45,348 nt of DNA from Candidatus Amesbacteria bacterium (GTDB lineage Bacteria; Patescibacteriota; Microgenomatia; CAZETR01; Amesbacteraceae), in NCBI GenBank assembly GCA_027331445.1, contig DAHWUD010000006.1, positions 1-45,348 on the forward strand, given 5' to 3'. Below the pieces are notes generated by a model, which saw nothing but the letters and a program-made list of their open reading frames with translations, was not told where the DNA came from and ran no database searches. How positions within the stretch are numbered: the stretch's first letter is position 1; the number at the start of each line of letters is the position of its first letter. Of the stretch, positions 29,184 through 37,227 are shown piece by piece. The position numbers and the translations under genes were made by a program.

Positions 29184-30989
29184 TTAATGAGAATCAAGTT
29201 TGGCATAGATACGACGTACGCCGGCTCCGGCCGATTCTTCCTTCACTATCTTAATCTTTCCGATCTCACCTGTCGATGCGACATGAGGGCCGCCGCAAAG
29301 CTCCTTGCTGTACCAATCGTTCAGGGGGCCAATGGTGTAAACGGAGGTAGTTTCCGGATATTTTTCCGGGAAAAAAGCCATCGCGCCCTCGGCGAGAGCT
29401 TTGGCTTTGGGCATCTCCTGACGGGTGACCGGCAGATCCTCGGCAATTTTTTGATTAATCGTGTCTTCAATTAATTGAAGTTGATCCGGGGTCAACTTGG
29501 CGGGGTGAGAAAAATCGAAACGCAGCCTTTCGGAGGTGATGTTACTCCCCTTCTGCTGGACATGAGTCCCCAGAATATCGCGCAGGGCTTTGTGCAGCAA
29601 ATGAGTGGCGGTGTGATATTTGGTAACGGTCTCGGAATGATCTTCCAGTCCCCCTTTAAACATGCCTTTGCTGGCGGTACGGGAAAGATCCTGGTGCTTT
29701 TTGAATTCGGCTTCAAATTGACTTTTGTCCACAGTCTGGCCTTTTTCTGTGGCTAATTCCATTGTTACTTCCAAGGGAAACCCGTAGGTCTGAAATAAAT
29801 CGAAAGCAATCCGGCCGTCGATTTGACTCAATTTATTGAATTCGCGCAACCCCCTGGTGAGAGTCTGAGAAAAACGATCGCGTTCATCGGAAACAATTTT
29901 TTGAATATAATCTTTTTTTTCGGACAAGGCGGGATAAGCGTTTTGATAAATGTCGACAACGGCGTCGATAACCTGACCATAATCAAAAACCCGATCAGTA
30001 AGTTTTTGGGCTTTGACCATGGCCCGCCTCATAAGACGTCTTAAGAAATAGCCTTGGGTTTTGTTGGAAGGAATAACGCCATCAGAAATTAAAAAAACGG
30101 CGGCTTTAAGATGATCGGTGATAATACGCAGGACATATTTGTCCTGAGGCCGGGTGTAGTCCAGAGAAAGCTGTGTTTCAAGAACCCGGATGACCGGAGT
30201 ATAGAGATCGGTGAGGAAAATATCCGGGTCATTATTGGCGGCTGCCAGAGTACGCTCCAATCCCCCGCCAAAATCAATATTCTTTTTTTCCAGCGGGACA
30301 AACCCGTGCTCCGTTTTCCGATAGGTCATAAAGACAGAGTTACCTATTTCCAGAAATCGGCCGCAATCACAGTTGGGATGGCAGGCCTGATCTTTAAAGC
30401 GGGATTTTTCGTGCAAGTGCAGGTCGGCCCCAAAATCATAAAAGACTTCGGAATCGGGACCACCGGGTTCACCTACCGGCATGCGGGATTTTATGCCGGC
30501 CCGGGACCACCAATTTTTGGTTTCGTCATAGGGACGAATTTTGTCCTCGGAAACGCCCAAATTTTTCCAAATATTAATGGCTTCTTCGTCTTTAGGAATG
30601 ACATCGTCACCGCCAAAAACGGAAACCCATAATTTTTCCCGGGGAAGACCAAGTTCCCGGGTGAGAAATTCATAAAACCAAGTTAGCTGGGCTTCTTTGA
30701 AGTAATCGCCCAAGGACCAGTTGCCCAACATTTCGAAAAAGGAGTCGTGACGATTGTCGCCGACTTCTTCGATATCCTGGGCCCGGAAGCATTTTTGAGA
30801 GTCGACCAGCCGGGAACCCAGGGGATGAGGCTGGCCTAACAGATAAGGGACCATGGGCTGCATACCGGATCCGGTAAAAAGGGTCGAGGGATCGTTTTCG
30901 GGGACCAAGGGGGCCGAGGGGATCTGTTTGTGTCCCCTAGCCACAAAAAAATCAATGTATTTCTGACGAAGCTGGTTGCCGGTCAACAT
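29184..30989 (-). CDS. alaS: Alanine--tRNA ligase, short form
   Basis: TGNQLRQKYIDFFVARGHKQIPSAPLVPENDPSTLFTGSGMQPMVPYLLG; editing motifs HTATHLLHKALRD and ELCGGPHV. Ends soon after. Confidence 0.95.
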   Translation of the reverse strand: MLTGNQLRQKYIDFFVARGHKQIPSAPLVPENDPSTLFTGSGMQPMVPYLLGQPHPLGSRLVDSQKCFRAQDIEEVGDNRHDSFFEMLGNWSLGDYFKEAQLTWFYEFLTRELGLPREKLWVSVFGGDDVIPKDEEAINIWKNLGVSEDKIRPYDETKNWWSRAGIKSRMPVGEPGGPDSEVFYDFGADLHLHEKSRFKDQACHPNCDCGRFLEIGNSVFMTYRKTEHGFVPLEKKNIDFGGGLERTLAAANNDPDIFLTDLYTPVIRVLETQLSLDYTRPQDKYVLRIITDHLKAAVFLISDGVIPSNKTQGYFLRRLMRRAMVKAQKLTDRVFDYGQVIDAVVDIYQNAYPALSEKKDYIQKIVSDERDRFSQTLTRGLREFNKLSQIDGRIAFDLFQTYGFPLEVTMELATEKGQTVDKSQFEAEFKKHQDLSRTASKGMFKGGLEDHSETVTKYHTATHLLHKALRDILGTHVQQKGSNITSERLRFDFSHPAKLTPDQLQLIEDTINQKIAEDLPVTRQEMPKAKALAEGAMAFFPEKYPETTSVYTIGPLNDWYSKELCGGPHVASTGEIGKIKIVKEESAGAGVRRIYAKLDSH

Positions 30990-30996
30990 GAGGGTA

Positions 30997-31002
30997 ATTA
31001 TA
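30997..31002 (-). promoter_or_regulatory. Putative -10 box (TATAAT) 7 nt upstream of the alaS ATG
   Basis: Minus strand TATAAT-TACCCTC-ATG. Confidence 0.55.
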
Positions 31003-31025
31003 ACCCACCGCCACCTTACCTCTAA

Positions 31026-31051
31026 CCCCTTTCCACAATTGTGGAGAGGGG
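31026..31051. repeat. Palindromic element CCCCTTTCCACAATTGTGGAGAGGGG
   Basis: 26-nt inverted repeat with a perfect 14-nt core TCCACAATTGTGGA, further flanked by ACCCCTT/AAGGGGT. Confidence 0.8.
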
Positions 31052-31079
31052 GACAGAAGGGGTGAAGTAGAATTTAAGA

Positions 31080-31429
31080 GTGAGAGACAGGGTCAGGATT
31101 TATCATCTGACTGAATTGAAAGATCGGCGAAGAGATTTGAGAAAGAAATCCACACCAGCAGAAAAATTGCTGTGGGAAAAACTCCGGAACAATAAATTAG
31201 AAGTAAAGTTCAGGAGACAATTTAGCGTGAGGGGTTGTGTGATGGATTTTTATTGCCCGAAAGCTAAATTGGGGATTGAACTGGAGGGATAAATTCACAA
31301 CCGGAAAAGGATGAAGGTGTATGACAAATATAGAGAAAGATATCTGGAGATTTTTGGAATGAGAATTATTAAATTCAAAAAGAATGGGTATTTAACGACT
31401 TGGAAAGAGTGTCGGAGGAGATAAAGGGG
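31080..31429 (+). pseudogene. DUF559-domain (Vsr/restriction-endonuclease-like) protein, disrupted
   Basis: First part KKSTPAEKLLWEKLRNNKLEVKFRRQFSVRGCVMDFYCPKAKLGIELEG* then, in frame, IHNRKRMKVYDKYRERYLEIFGMRIIKFKKNG. The expected C-terminus VFNDLERVSEEIKG is in another frame. Confidence 0.85.
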
Positions 31430-31430
31430 T

Positions 31431-31802
31431 TTAGTTGGAGCTGCGGAGGGGGAGACCGGAGCGGCGGAAGAAGCGGCGGCCGGCTTCCTTGATGCGGGTG
31501 ACGCGGGGAAAATGACGGACAATTTCTTCCTGGGTAACTACGCGGTCGGGGGTGGCGGAAATGATCTCGTCCTGAGTTTCGTCTACCAGATCTTTGACCC
31601 CGGTGAAGAACTCATTAACGGCGGTGATGGGCTTGGCGGCGGTAGTAGAAAGGGTCTGGGTATTGTCCAGGACCTGATTGACTTTTTTGAGCGCCTGGCG
31701 AAACTCGTAGAGAATCTGAAAGACCTGAATGGCGGCAAAAGTGATTAAAAAGGTCAGGGTAGAAATAACAATAACGAGCAGCAGCTGGACAAAATTGGTC
31801 AT
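31431..31802 (-). CDS. Membrane-anchored DUF948-like protein
   Basis: N-terminal TM followed by LYEFRQALKKVNQVLDNTQTLS coiled-coil-like segment. Confidence 0.55.
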   Translation of the reverse strand: MTNFVQLLLVIVISTLTFLITFAAIQVFQILYEFRQALKKVNQVLDNTQTLSTTAAKPITAVNEFFTGVKDLVDETQDEIISATPDRVVTQEEIVRHFPRVTRIKEAGRRFFRRSGLPLRSSN

Positions 31803-31823
31803 AGTTAGTTTAGGGTAGCAAGA

Positions 31824-32465
31824 CTAGGGGGCCGTTGTCAAGGAAACGATCCGGGTAATAGTGGTGGTTTGACCTGATTTTCCGGTAGCGGTGATGCTGA
31901 TTTTGTTGACTCCGGGATTTAAGGGGAGACGCAGATAAAACCGGCCGCCTTTATCCAAAACGACTAATTGATTGTCTACGGAAAGAGTGGCTTCGGGATC
32001 GGTTTTCCCGGAAATTTCGACGGAACCCTGCTTTAAAACCAGATGGTCGGGAGGGCGATCGACCTGAAGGTAGGGAGGGCCGATCAACACCCGGTATTGA
32101 TAGAAAAGATAGCCGGCAAACAAAATAAAGAGGGCAGAGACGGCGGCTAGGATGGTGGTGCGGGGAGTCCAGAAACTGACCCGGTCTACGGGATCAGCCA
32201 GGCCGCGGGGAACGATTTGACCTAATTTATTTTCTATGAAATCGCGGCGGAAAACGGCTAAAACGTGCTCGGGGTTTAAGTTCAGGAATTTGGCGTAATT
32301 TCTGATAAAGCCTTTGGCCACGGTACTGTCGGGAAGGTGGCTGTAGTCGTCAGCCTCGATGATCCGGAGAGCCTGGGAGCGAATTTTGGTGATGCGGGCA
32401 ATATCTTCCAGATCCAATTTCTGGGCGAGACGGGATTCGTGTAGAATTTGACCAGTGGTCTTCAT
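31824..32465 (-). CDS. RodZ-like helix-turn-helix membrane protein
   Basis: N-term TGQILHESRLAQKLDLEDIARITKIRSQALRIIEADDY...VAKGFIRNYAKFL, TM, then extracytoplasmic beta-type domain. Confidence 0.8.
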   Translation of the reverse strand: MKTTGQILHESRLAQKLDLEDIARITKIRSQALRIIEADDYSHLPDSTVAKGFIRNYAKFLNLNPEHVLAVFRRDFIENKLGQIVPRGLADPVDRVSFWTPRTTILAAVSALFILFAGYLFYQYRVLIGPPYLQVDRPPDHLVLKQGSVEISGKTDPEATLSVDNQLVVLDKGGRFYLRLPLNPGVNKISITATGKSGQTTTITRIVSLTTAP

Positions 32466-34585
32466 GAAACAGATACGGAGGAGGCAGGGAGCTCACGGAT
32501 AAGAATGTCCCGGGGTTTGGCGCCATCGGCCGGACCGATAACTCCGGCCTGCTGCAGTTCATCCAGAATACGGGCGGCCCGGGCATAACCGATGCTGAGT
32601 TTGCGCTGCAGGAAAGAAGCGGAGGCGTTGTCATTTTGGACTATCAGCTTAAAGGCATCCTCAAATAACGGGTCCCGGTCTTCACCATTGGGAGAAATGA
32701 AGGCGGAACCGCGATTATTTTTACCGGTGGAGGATGACATCCGGCTGATGTCTTCCGTGTACTGGGGGGCCACGCCCTGCTTTTTGAGAAAATCAATCAG
32801 TAATCGGATTTCTTTGTCGGAGACAAAAGCGCCCTGGATGCGGGAGGGCTTGGCCTGATCGGGGGGAACATAAAGCATATCGCCCCGGCCGAGAAGTTTT
32901 TCAGCGCCGGGCTGGTCAATGATGACCCGGGAATCGATCATACTGGAGACGGCAAAGGCGATACGGGAAGGGATATTGGCTTTGATAAGACCAGTAATGA
33001 TGTCGACCGAAGGGCGCTGAGTGGCAATGACCAGGTGAATACCGGTAGCCCGGGCCATCTGGGCAATACGAGTGATGGCATCTTCCACTTCCACGGGGGC
33101 AAAGAGCATGATATCAGCCAATTCATCGATAAAAATGACGATGTAGGGCATGGCCTGGAAGCCGGAGAGTTCGTTGTAGCCTTCGATATTTCTGACGCCT
33201 ACCTCGGCAAAGAGCTTGTAGCGGCGGTCCATTTCGCCCATGGCCCAGCGGAGAGCCTGCAAAACAATTTTGGGCTCGACAATGACCGGGTAAATAAGGT
33301 GGGGAATGCCGTTGTAACCGGTCAGCTCCACCCGTTTGGGGTCAACCATGATGAGATTTAATTCCTGGGGGCTGGTTCTAAATAAAAGCGAAGCGATAAA
33401 AGAATTGATGCAGACGGACTTGCCGGACCCGGTGGAGCCGGCGATCAGGGTGTGGGGCATGCGACCCAGGTCGGCTACTACAGAAGAACCGGAGACGTCC
33501 AGACCCAGGGCAACGGCCAACTTGCTTTTCTGATGTTTCATTTCGGGAGACTCCAGGACCTTTCTGAGGCTGACGAACTCGGGGGAACGATTGGGCAATT
33601 CGATGCCGACCAGGGAGCGGCCGGGGATGGGAGCTTCGATACGGATCTGGCCGGTGGGGGCGGCCAGAGCCAGAGCCAGGTCGTTACTTAAAGCGCTAAT
33701 CTTGGACAACTTGGTGCCGATGGCAACTTCCAGAGCGTATTGGGTGACGGCCGGACCCAGGTTGACCTCGACGACTTTGGCGGTAATGCCAAAAGCTTCG
33801 AGAGTTTTTTCGATAGTAGCGGCATTTTGATTGACATTGCCCCGGTCGGCTTTGCCGGAGATGTTTTCGGACAACAGGGACAGCGGTGGATAGTGCCAGA
33901 CTTTATCGGCGGCGGTGGCGGGGGTGGCGGGAATGAATCCGGGCGGGAGCGGGGATTTGGCAACGGGAACCTGCGAAGGTTTGGGGTTATTGGAAGTAAG
34001 ACCGGTGGTTTTCAGGGGAGCCGAAGCGGGAGAGGAGACCATACCCCCGACTTTCAACGGTTTGGCGGAAAGGGTATCAACCCGGGCCGGACGGGTAAAC
34101 AGAGGCCGGAACAGACGAACCAAAAGACTGAGAATGTCTTCGAAGGGAATATTGAAGGTGACGATGATGCCAATGCCCAGTCCGGCGATAAAAAAAAGAA
34201 AGGCGCCGGGGGCGGAGATAAACAGACTGGAATTCTGCCAGAGGCTTTTGCCCAAGTCCCCGCCCCGGAAGATGCCGGTAATAAAAGAGATAACTACTAG
34301 GCTGCCCAAAAAAACATGAGGTTCGGAAAGGGCAAATTTCATCTTGCTGACCATCAGGCCGGCAATAACAAAGGGTAAGGGAATGAGGAGACCGGAGATA
34401 ACCCCGATCTGGCCTACAATTAAGTCATTGAGGCGGGAAAGAATAAGGCCCTGATGGGTAAAAGACAGCCAAATGAGGCCGGCCGCGGCAAAGCAGAGGA
34501 CGGCGGAGATGGAATAGACGGTACTTTTTTTGAGTTTAAGCTGGTAATTGGTTTTGCGACCAAAACGAGCAGGACGGCGCGCCAT
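32462..34585 (-). CDS. ftsK: DNA translocase FtsK/SpoIIIE
   Basis: N-term TMs, Walker A AGSTGSGKSVCINS, ATQRPSVDIITGLIKANIPSRIAF, C-terminal gamma domain. Start at MARRPARFG supported by TATAAT 7 nt upstream. Confidence 0.95.
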   Translation of the reverse strand: MARRPARFGRKTNYQLKLKKSTVYSISAVLCFAAAGLIWLSFTHQGLILSRLNDLIVGQIGVISGLLIPLPFVIAGLMVSKMKFALSEPHVFLGSLVVISFITGIFRGGDLGKSLWQNSSLFISAPGAFLFFIAGLGIGIIVTFNIPFEDILSLLVRLFRPLFTRPARVDTLSAKPLKVGGMVSSPASAPLKTTGLTSNNPKPSQVPVAKSPLPPGFIPATPATAADKVWHYPPLSLLSENISGKADRGNVNQNAATIEKTLEAFGITAKVVEVNLGPAVTQYALEVAIGTKLSKISALSNDLALALAAPTGQIRIEAPIPGRSLVGIELPNRSPEFVSLRKVLESPEMKHQKSKLAVALGLDVSGSSVVADLGRMPHTLIAGSTGSGKSVCINSFIASLLFRTSPQELNLIMVDPKRVELTGYNGIPHLIYPVIVEPKIVLQALRWAMGEMDRRYKLFAEVGVRNIEGYNELSGFQAMPYIVIFIDELADIMLFAPVEVEDAITRIAQMARATGIHLVIATQRPSVDIITGLIKANIPSRIAFAVSSMIDSRVIIDQPGAEKLLGRGDMLYVPPDQAKPSRIQGAFVSDKEIRLLIDFLKKQGVAPQYTEDISRMSSSTGKNNRGSAFISPNGEDRDPLFEDAFKLIVQNDNASASFLQRKLSIGYARAARILDELQQAGVIGPADGAKPRDILIRELPASSVSVS

Positions 34586-34592
34586 ATGAATC

Positions 34593-34598
34593 ATTATA
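34593..34598 (-). promoter_or_regulatory. Putative -10 box (TATAAT) 7 nt upstream of the ftsK ATG (34585)
   Basis: Minus strand TATAAT-GATTCAT-ATG. Confidence 0.55.
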
Positions 34599-34620
34599 AT
34601 GCAGTTTAGCCAGTTACCGC

Positions 34621-34893
34621 TCACCGGTTTAAATACTTTTGCCAGAGCTTTTTGAAAAAGGGGAGGGTGAGGGTGGACAGGAGAAAGCCCAAGGAAGGAA
34701 CGATGGCATTTAACCAGGGGCGGTCAATATGAATAGCGGACAGATACAGAAAAACGGCTAAATAAGTAAAAATTATTAAAATAATTTTTCTGGTTAAACT
34801 GGTTTCCCAGGCCTTGTCCGTTTCAACACGGGAATTTCTACTTTCGATGGCGGTAATGCGTTTATCTAAATCGGAGAGGGCCGTATTGATCAT
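34621..34893 (-). CDS. Small membrane protein of unknown function
   Basis: 90 aa with a short coiled-coil-like N-terminus and two TM segments. Confidence 0.65.
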   Translation of the reverse strand: MINTALSDLDKRITAIESRNSRVETDKAWETSLTRKIILIIFTYLAVFLYLSAIHIDRPWLNAIVPSLGFLLSTLTLPFFKKLWQKYLNR

Positions 34894-34902
34894 GTGGAGG
34901 AA

Positions 34903-36582
34903 TTAAACCAGGATGACGACGGGGAGGACCATGGGGCGGCGGCGGGTCTGGTCGAAGAAAAAGTGCTCGAGACATTCGACGATGATCTGGCGGATATGGC
35001 GATCGGATTCGACGTGGCCGGCTTTAGAAGCAATGACTCTCTGGACCTGAGACCGGGCCAGATTTAAGAGTTCGGAATTTTCTTTTTCAAAGACAAAACC
35101 CCGGCTCATAATTTCCAGGCGCAGGATGCGGGACAGGTCGTTTTGGTCGACTTCGGCCACGGCGACGACAATCCCCTCCTCGGCCAGTAACTGGCGGTCG
35201 CGCAGAACCACGTTGCCCACATCCCCGACGCCCAAGCCGTCCACCATCACGTTTTTGATTTCAATGGTCGGCCCAAGACGGGCGCCGTCTTTGGTGACTT
35301 CAATGGTCTGAGACTGACCAGGAAGAAGGACTTGCTGGGGAGAATAGCCGGCGGCGGCGGCCAGGCGGGCATACTGAACCATGTGGCGATAAGTGCCGCC
35401 GATAGGTAATAGATAGCGGGGCCGGGTAAGGGTCATCATGAGGAGCAAATCCTGCTGGCTGCCGTGCCCGGAAACGTGGAGATGATCTTTGATACCAGAA
35501 TAGACGGCTGTCGCTCCCAGACGGGAGAGGGAGTCAATCAGACTTTGAACGGCGGTTTCGTTGCCGGGAATATAGTCGGAAGAAAAAATAACTTTATCCC
35601 CAGGAAGAATGGAGACGTCTTTGGACTCGCCGTTACTGAGCCGCTCCAGGGCAGACCCGGACTGGGCCTGAGACCCGGCAACCAGTAAACAGACCTGCTT
35701 GGGGGGTAACTTTCTGACCTGTTTAAGATCGACAAAGGCGCTTTGGGGCAACTGAAAGTATTTAAGGCGGGTGGCAACTTTGAGATTGCGATCGATAGAC
35801 CTGCCCATGACGGCGATTCTGCGGCCGTGACGGATGGCGGCGTCGGCGGCCTGCTGCCAGCGGCTGATGTTACTACTCATGGTGGTAACAATGAACTTGC
35901 CCGGGCAGTCGGAAATTTCCCGATCGAAGGTTTCGGTCAAGGTCCTTTCCGAGGGGGTGTAACCGGAACGTTCGCTACCCAAACTGTCGGAAAGCAAAAG
36001 AGTAACCCCGGCGGTACCGGCGGCGGCGATACGACCCACATCAGGTAAGGGACTATTCAGGGGGGTAAAGTCAAACTTAAAATCGCTGCCGTGATAAACG
36101 GTGCCCACGGGGGTAGTGATGATAAGGTTGGTGGCGTCGGGAATGGAATGGGAGACATGGACCGATTCAACCGTGAATTTACCCAATTGAAGCGGCTGGC
36201 CGGTGGGCAGAATATTTATGGTCTTGGGCATATTGGCGTAGTCGGCGAGTTTGTCCATAACTAAATTGGCAGTCAGATTGCTGGCGTAGACGGGGACGTG
36301 GGGCAGCTGGGGCAGGATGTAAGCCAAAGCCCCGGTATGGTCCTCGTGGCCATGAGTGATGACCAGGCCACGGATTTTGTCGAGTTTATTTCGGAGATAA
36401 GAAATGTCGGGGATTAAAATATCGATTCCCAACATATCCTCGGTGGGAAAGCCCATGCCGCAGTCGACCAGAAGAATGTCCGGGCCGCATTCATAAACGA
36501 ACATATTGGAAGTGACCTTGCCGAAGCCGCCCAAGGAAATGATTTTCAAAACCGAGTTGTCGGGGTGAGAGATAAATTTCAT
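34903..36582 (-). CDS. rnj: Ribonuclease J
   Basis: Metallo-beta-lactamase motif VITHGHEDHTGAL, FTVESVHVSHSIPDA, YHGSDFKFD, HVSGHGSQQDLLLMMTLTRPRYLLPIGG. Confidence 0.93.
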   Translation of the reverse strand: MKFISHPDNSVLKIISLGGFGKVTSNMFVYECGPDILLVDCGMGFPTEDMLGIDILIPDISYLRNKLDKIRGLVITHGHEDHTGALAYILPQLPHVPVYASNLTANLVMDKLADYANMPKTINILPTGQPLQLGKFTVESVHVSHSIPDATNLIITTPVGTVYHGSDFKFDFTPLNSPLPDVGRIAAAGTAGVTLLLSDSLGSERSGYTPSERTLTETFDREISDCPGKFIVTTMSSNISRWQQAADAAIRHGRRIAVMGRSIDRNLKVATRLKYFQLPQSAFVDLKQVRKLPPKQVCLLVAGSQAQSGSALERLSNGESKDVSILPGDKVIFSSDYIPGNETAVQSLIDSLSRLGATAVYSGIKDHLHVSGHGSQQDLLLMMTLTRPRYLLPIGGTYRHMVQYARLAAAAGYSPQQVLLPGQSQTIEVTKDGARLGPTIEIKNVMVDGLGVGDVGNVVLRDRQLLAEEGIVVAVAEVDQNDLSRILRLEIMSRGFVFEKENSELLNLARSQVQRVIASKAGHVESDRHIRQIIVECLEHFFFDQTRRRPMVLPVVILV

Positions 36583-36585
36583 GAT

Positions 36586-37227
36586 TTAAAACAGGCTGGT
36601 CTGCATGATATTCGGGGCGGCAGAGGCAGGCTCGGGGACGGGAGGAGCCGAAGGAGATAATAACTGCTTTAATTTATTAAAGTCCAGTTGGAATTCTTTC
36701 AGGACGGCACCGGCCCGAAGAGCAGCAGCCGGATGATACATCGGAAAAACAATATAGCGGACACCTTGAAAATCGACGAATCGGGGTTGACCATGAACCC
36801 TAGAAATAGTTACGTCCGGGATAAACTTGGCCATACTGAAACGGCCGAGAGTGACGATAATTTTGGGGTGAATGGCGGCGATCTGGCGGTCCAGCCAACC
36901 GGCACAGACCTCGATTTCCTGGGGGAACGGGTCGCGATTCTCGGGCGGCCGGAATTTAACGATATTGGTAATATAAATTTCTGACCGGTCCATATTCAGG
37001 GCTTCCCTGAGAGTTTTTTCCAATAATTTTCCGGCCTGGCCGACAAAGGGGCGGCCCTGCTGGTCTTCGTTAAATCCGGGGGCTTCGCCGATGAACATAA
37101 TGGCCGCGTCCGGATTACCTTCACCCGGGACGGCGTGAGTGGCGGCGCGGGCAATATCCAAGCCCCTGAAGGCTTTAATTTCGGAGGCGATAGCTTCCAG
37201 CTCGAGTTGTTTTTCGGAGGTGGTCAT
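36586..37227 (-). CDS. Uracil-DNA glycosylase, family 4-like
   Basis: IMFIGEAPGFNEDQQGRPFVGQAGKLL, YITNIVKFRPPENRDP, MYHPAAALR. Confidence 0.92.
   Translation of the reverse strand: MTTSEKQLELEAIASEIKAFRGLDIARAATHAVPGEGNPDAAIMFIGEAPGFNEDQQGRPFVGQAGKLLEKTLREALNMDRSEIYITNIVKFRPPENRDPFPQEIEVCAGWLDRQIAAIHPKIIVTLGRFSMAKFIPDVTISRVHGQPRFVDFQGVRYIVFPMYHPAAALRAGAVLKEFQLDFNKLKQLLSPSAPPVPEPASAAPNIMQTSLF

Noticed and set aside
33740-34300. 186 aa plus-strand ORF
   Set aside because: Antisense shadow of ftsK; Gly-rich with no motif.
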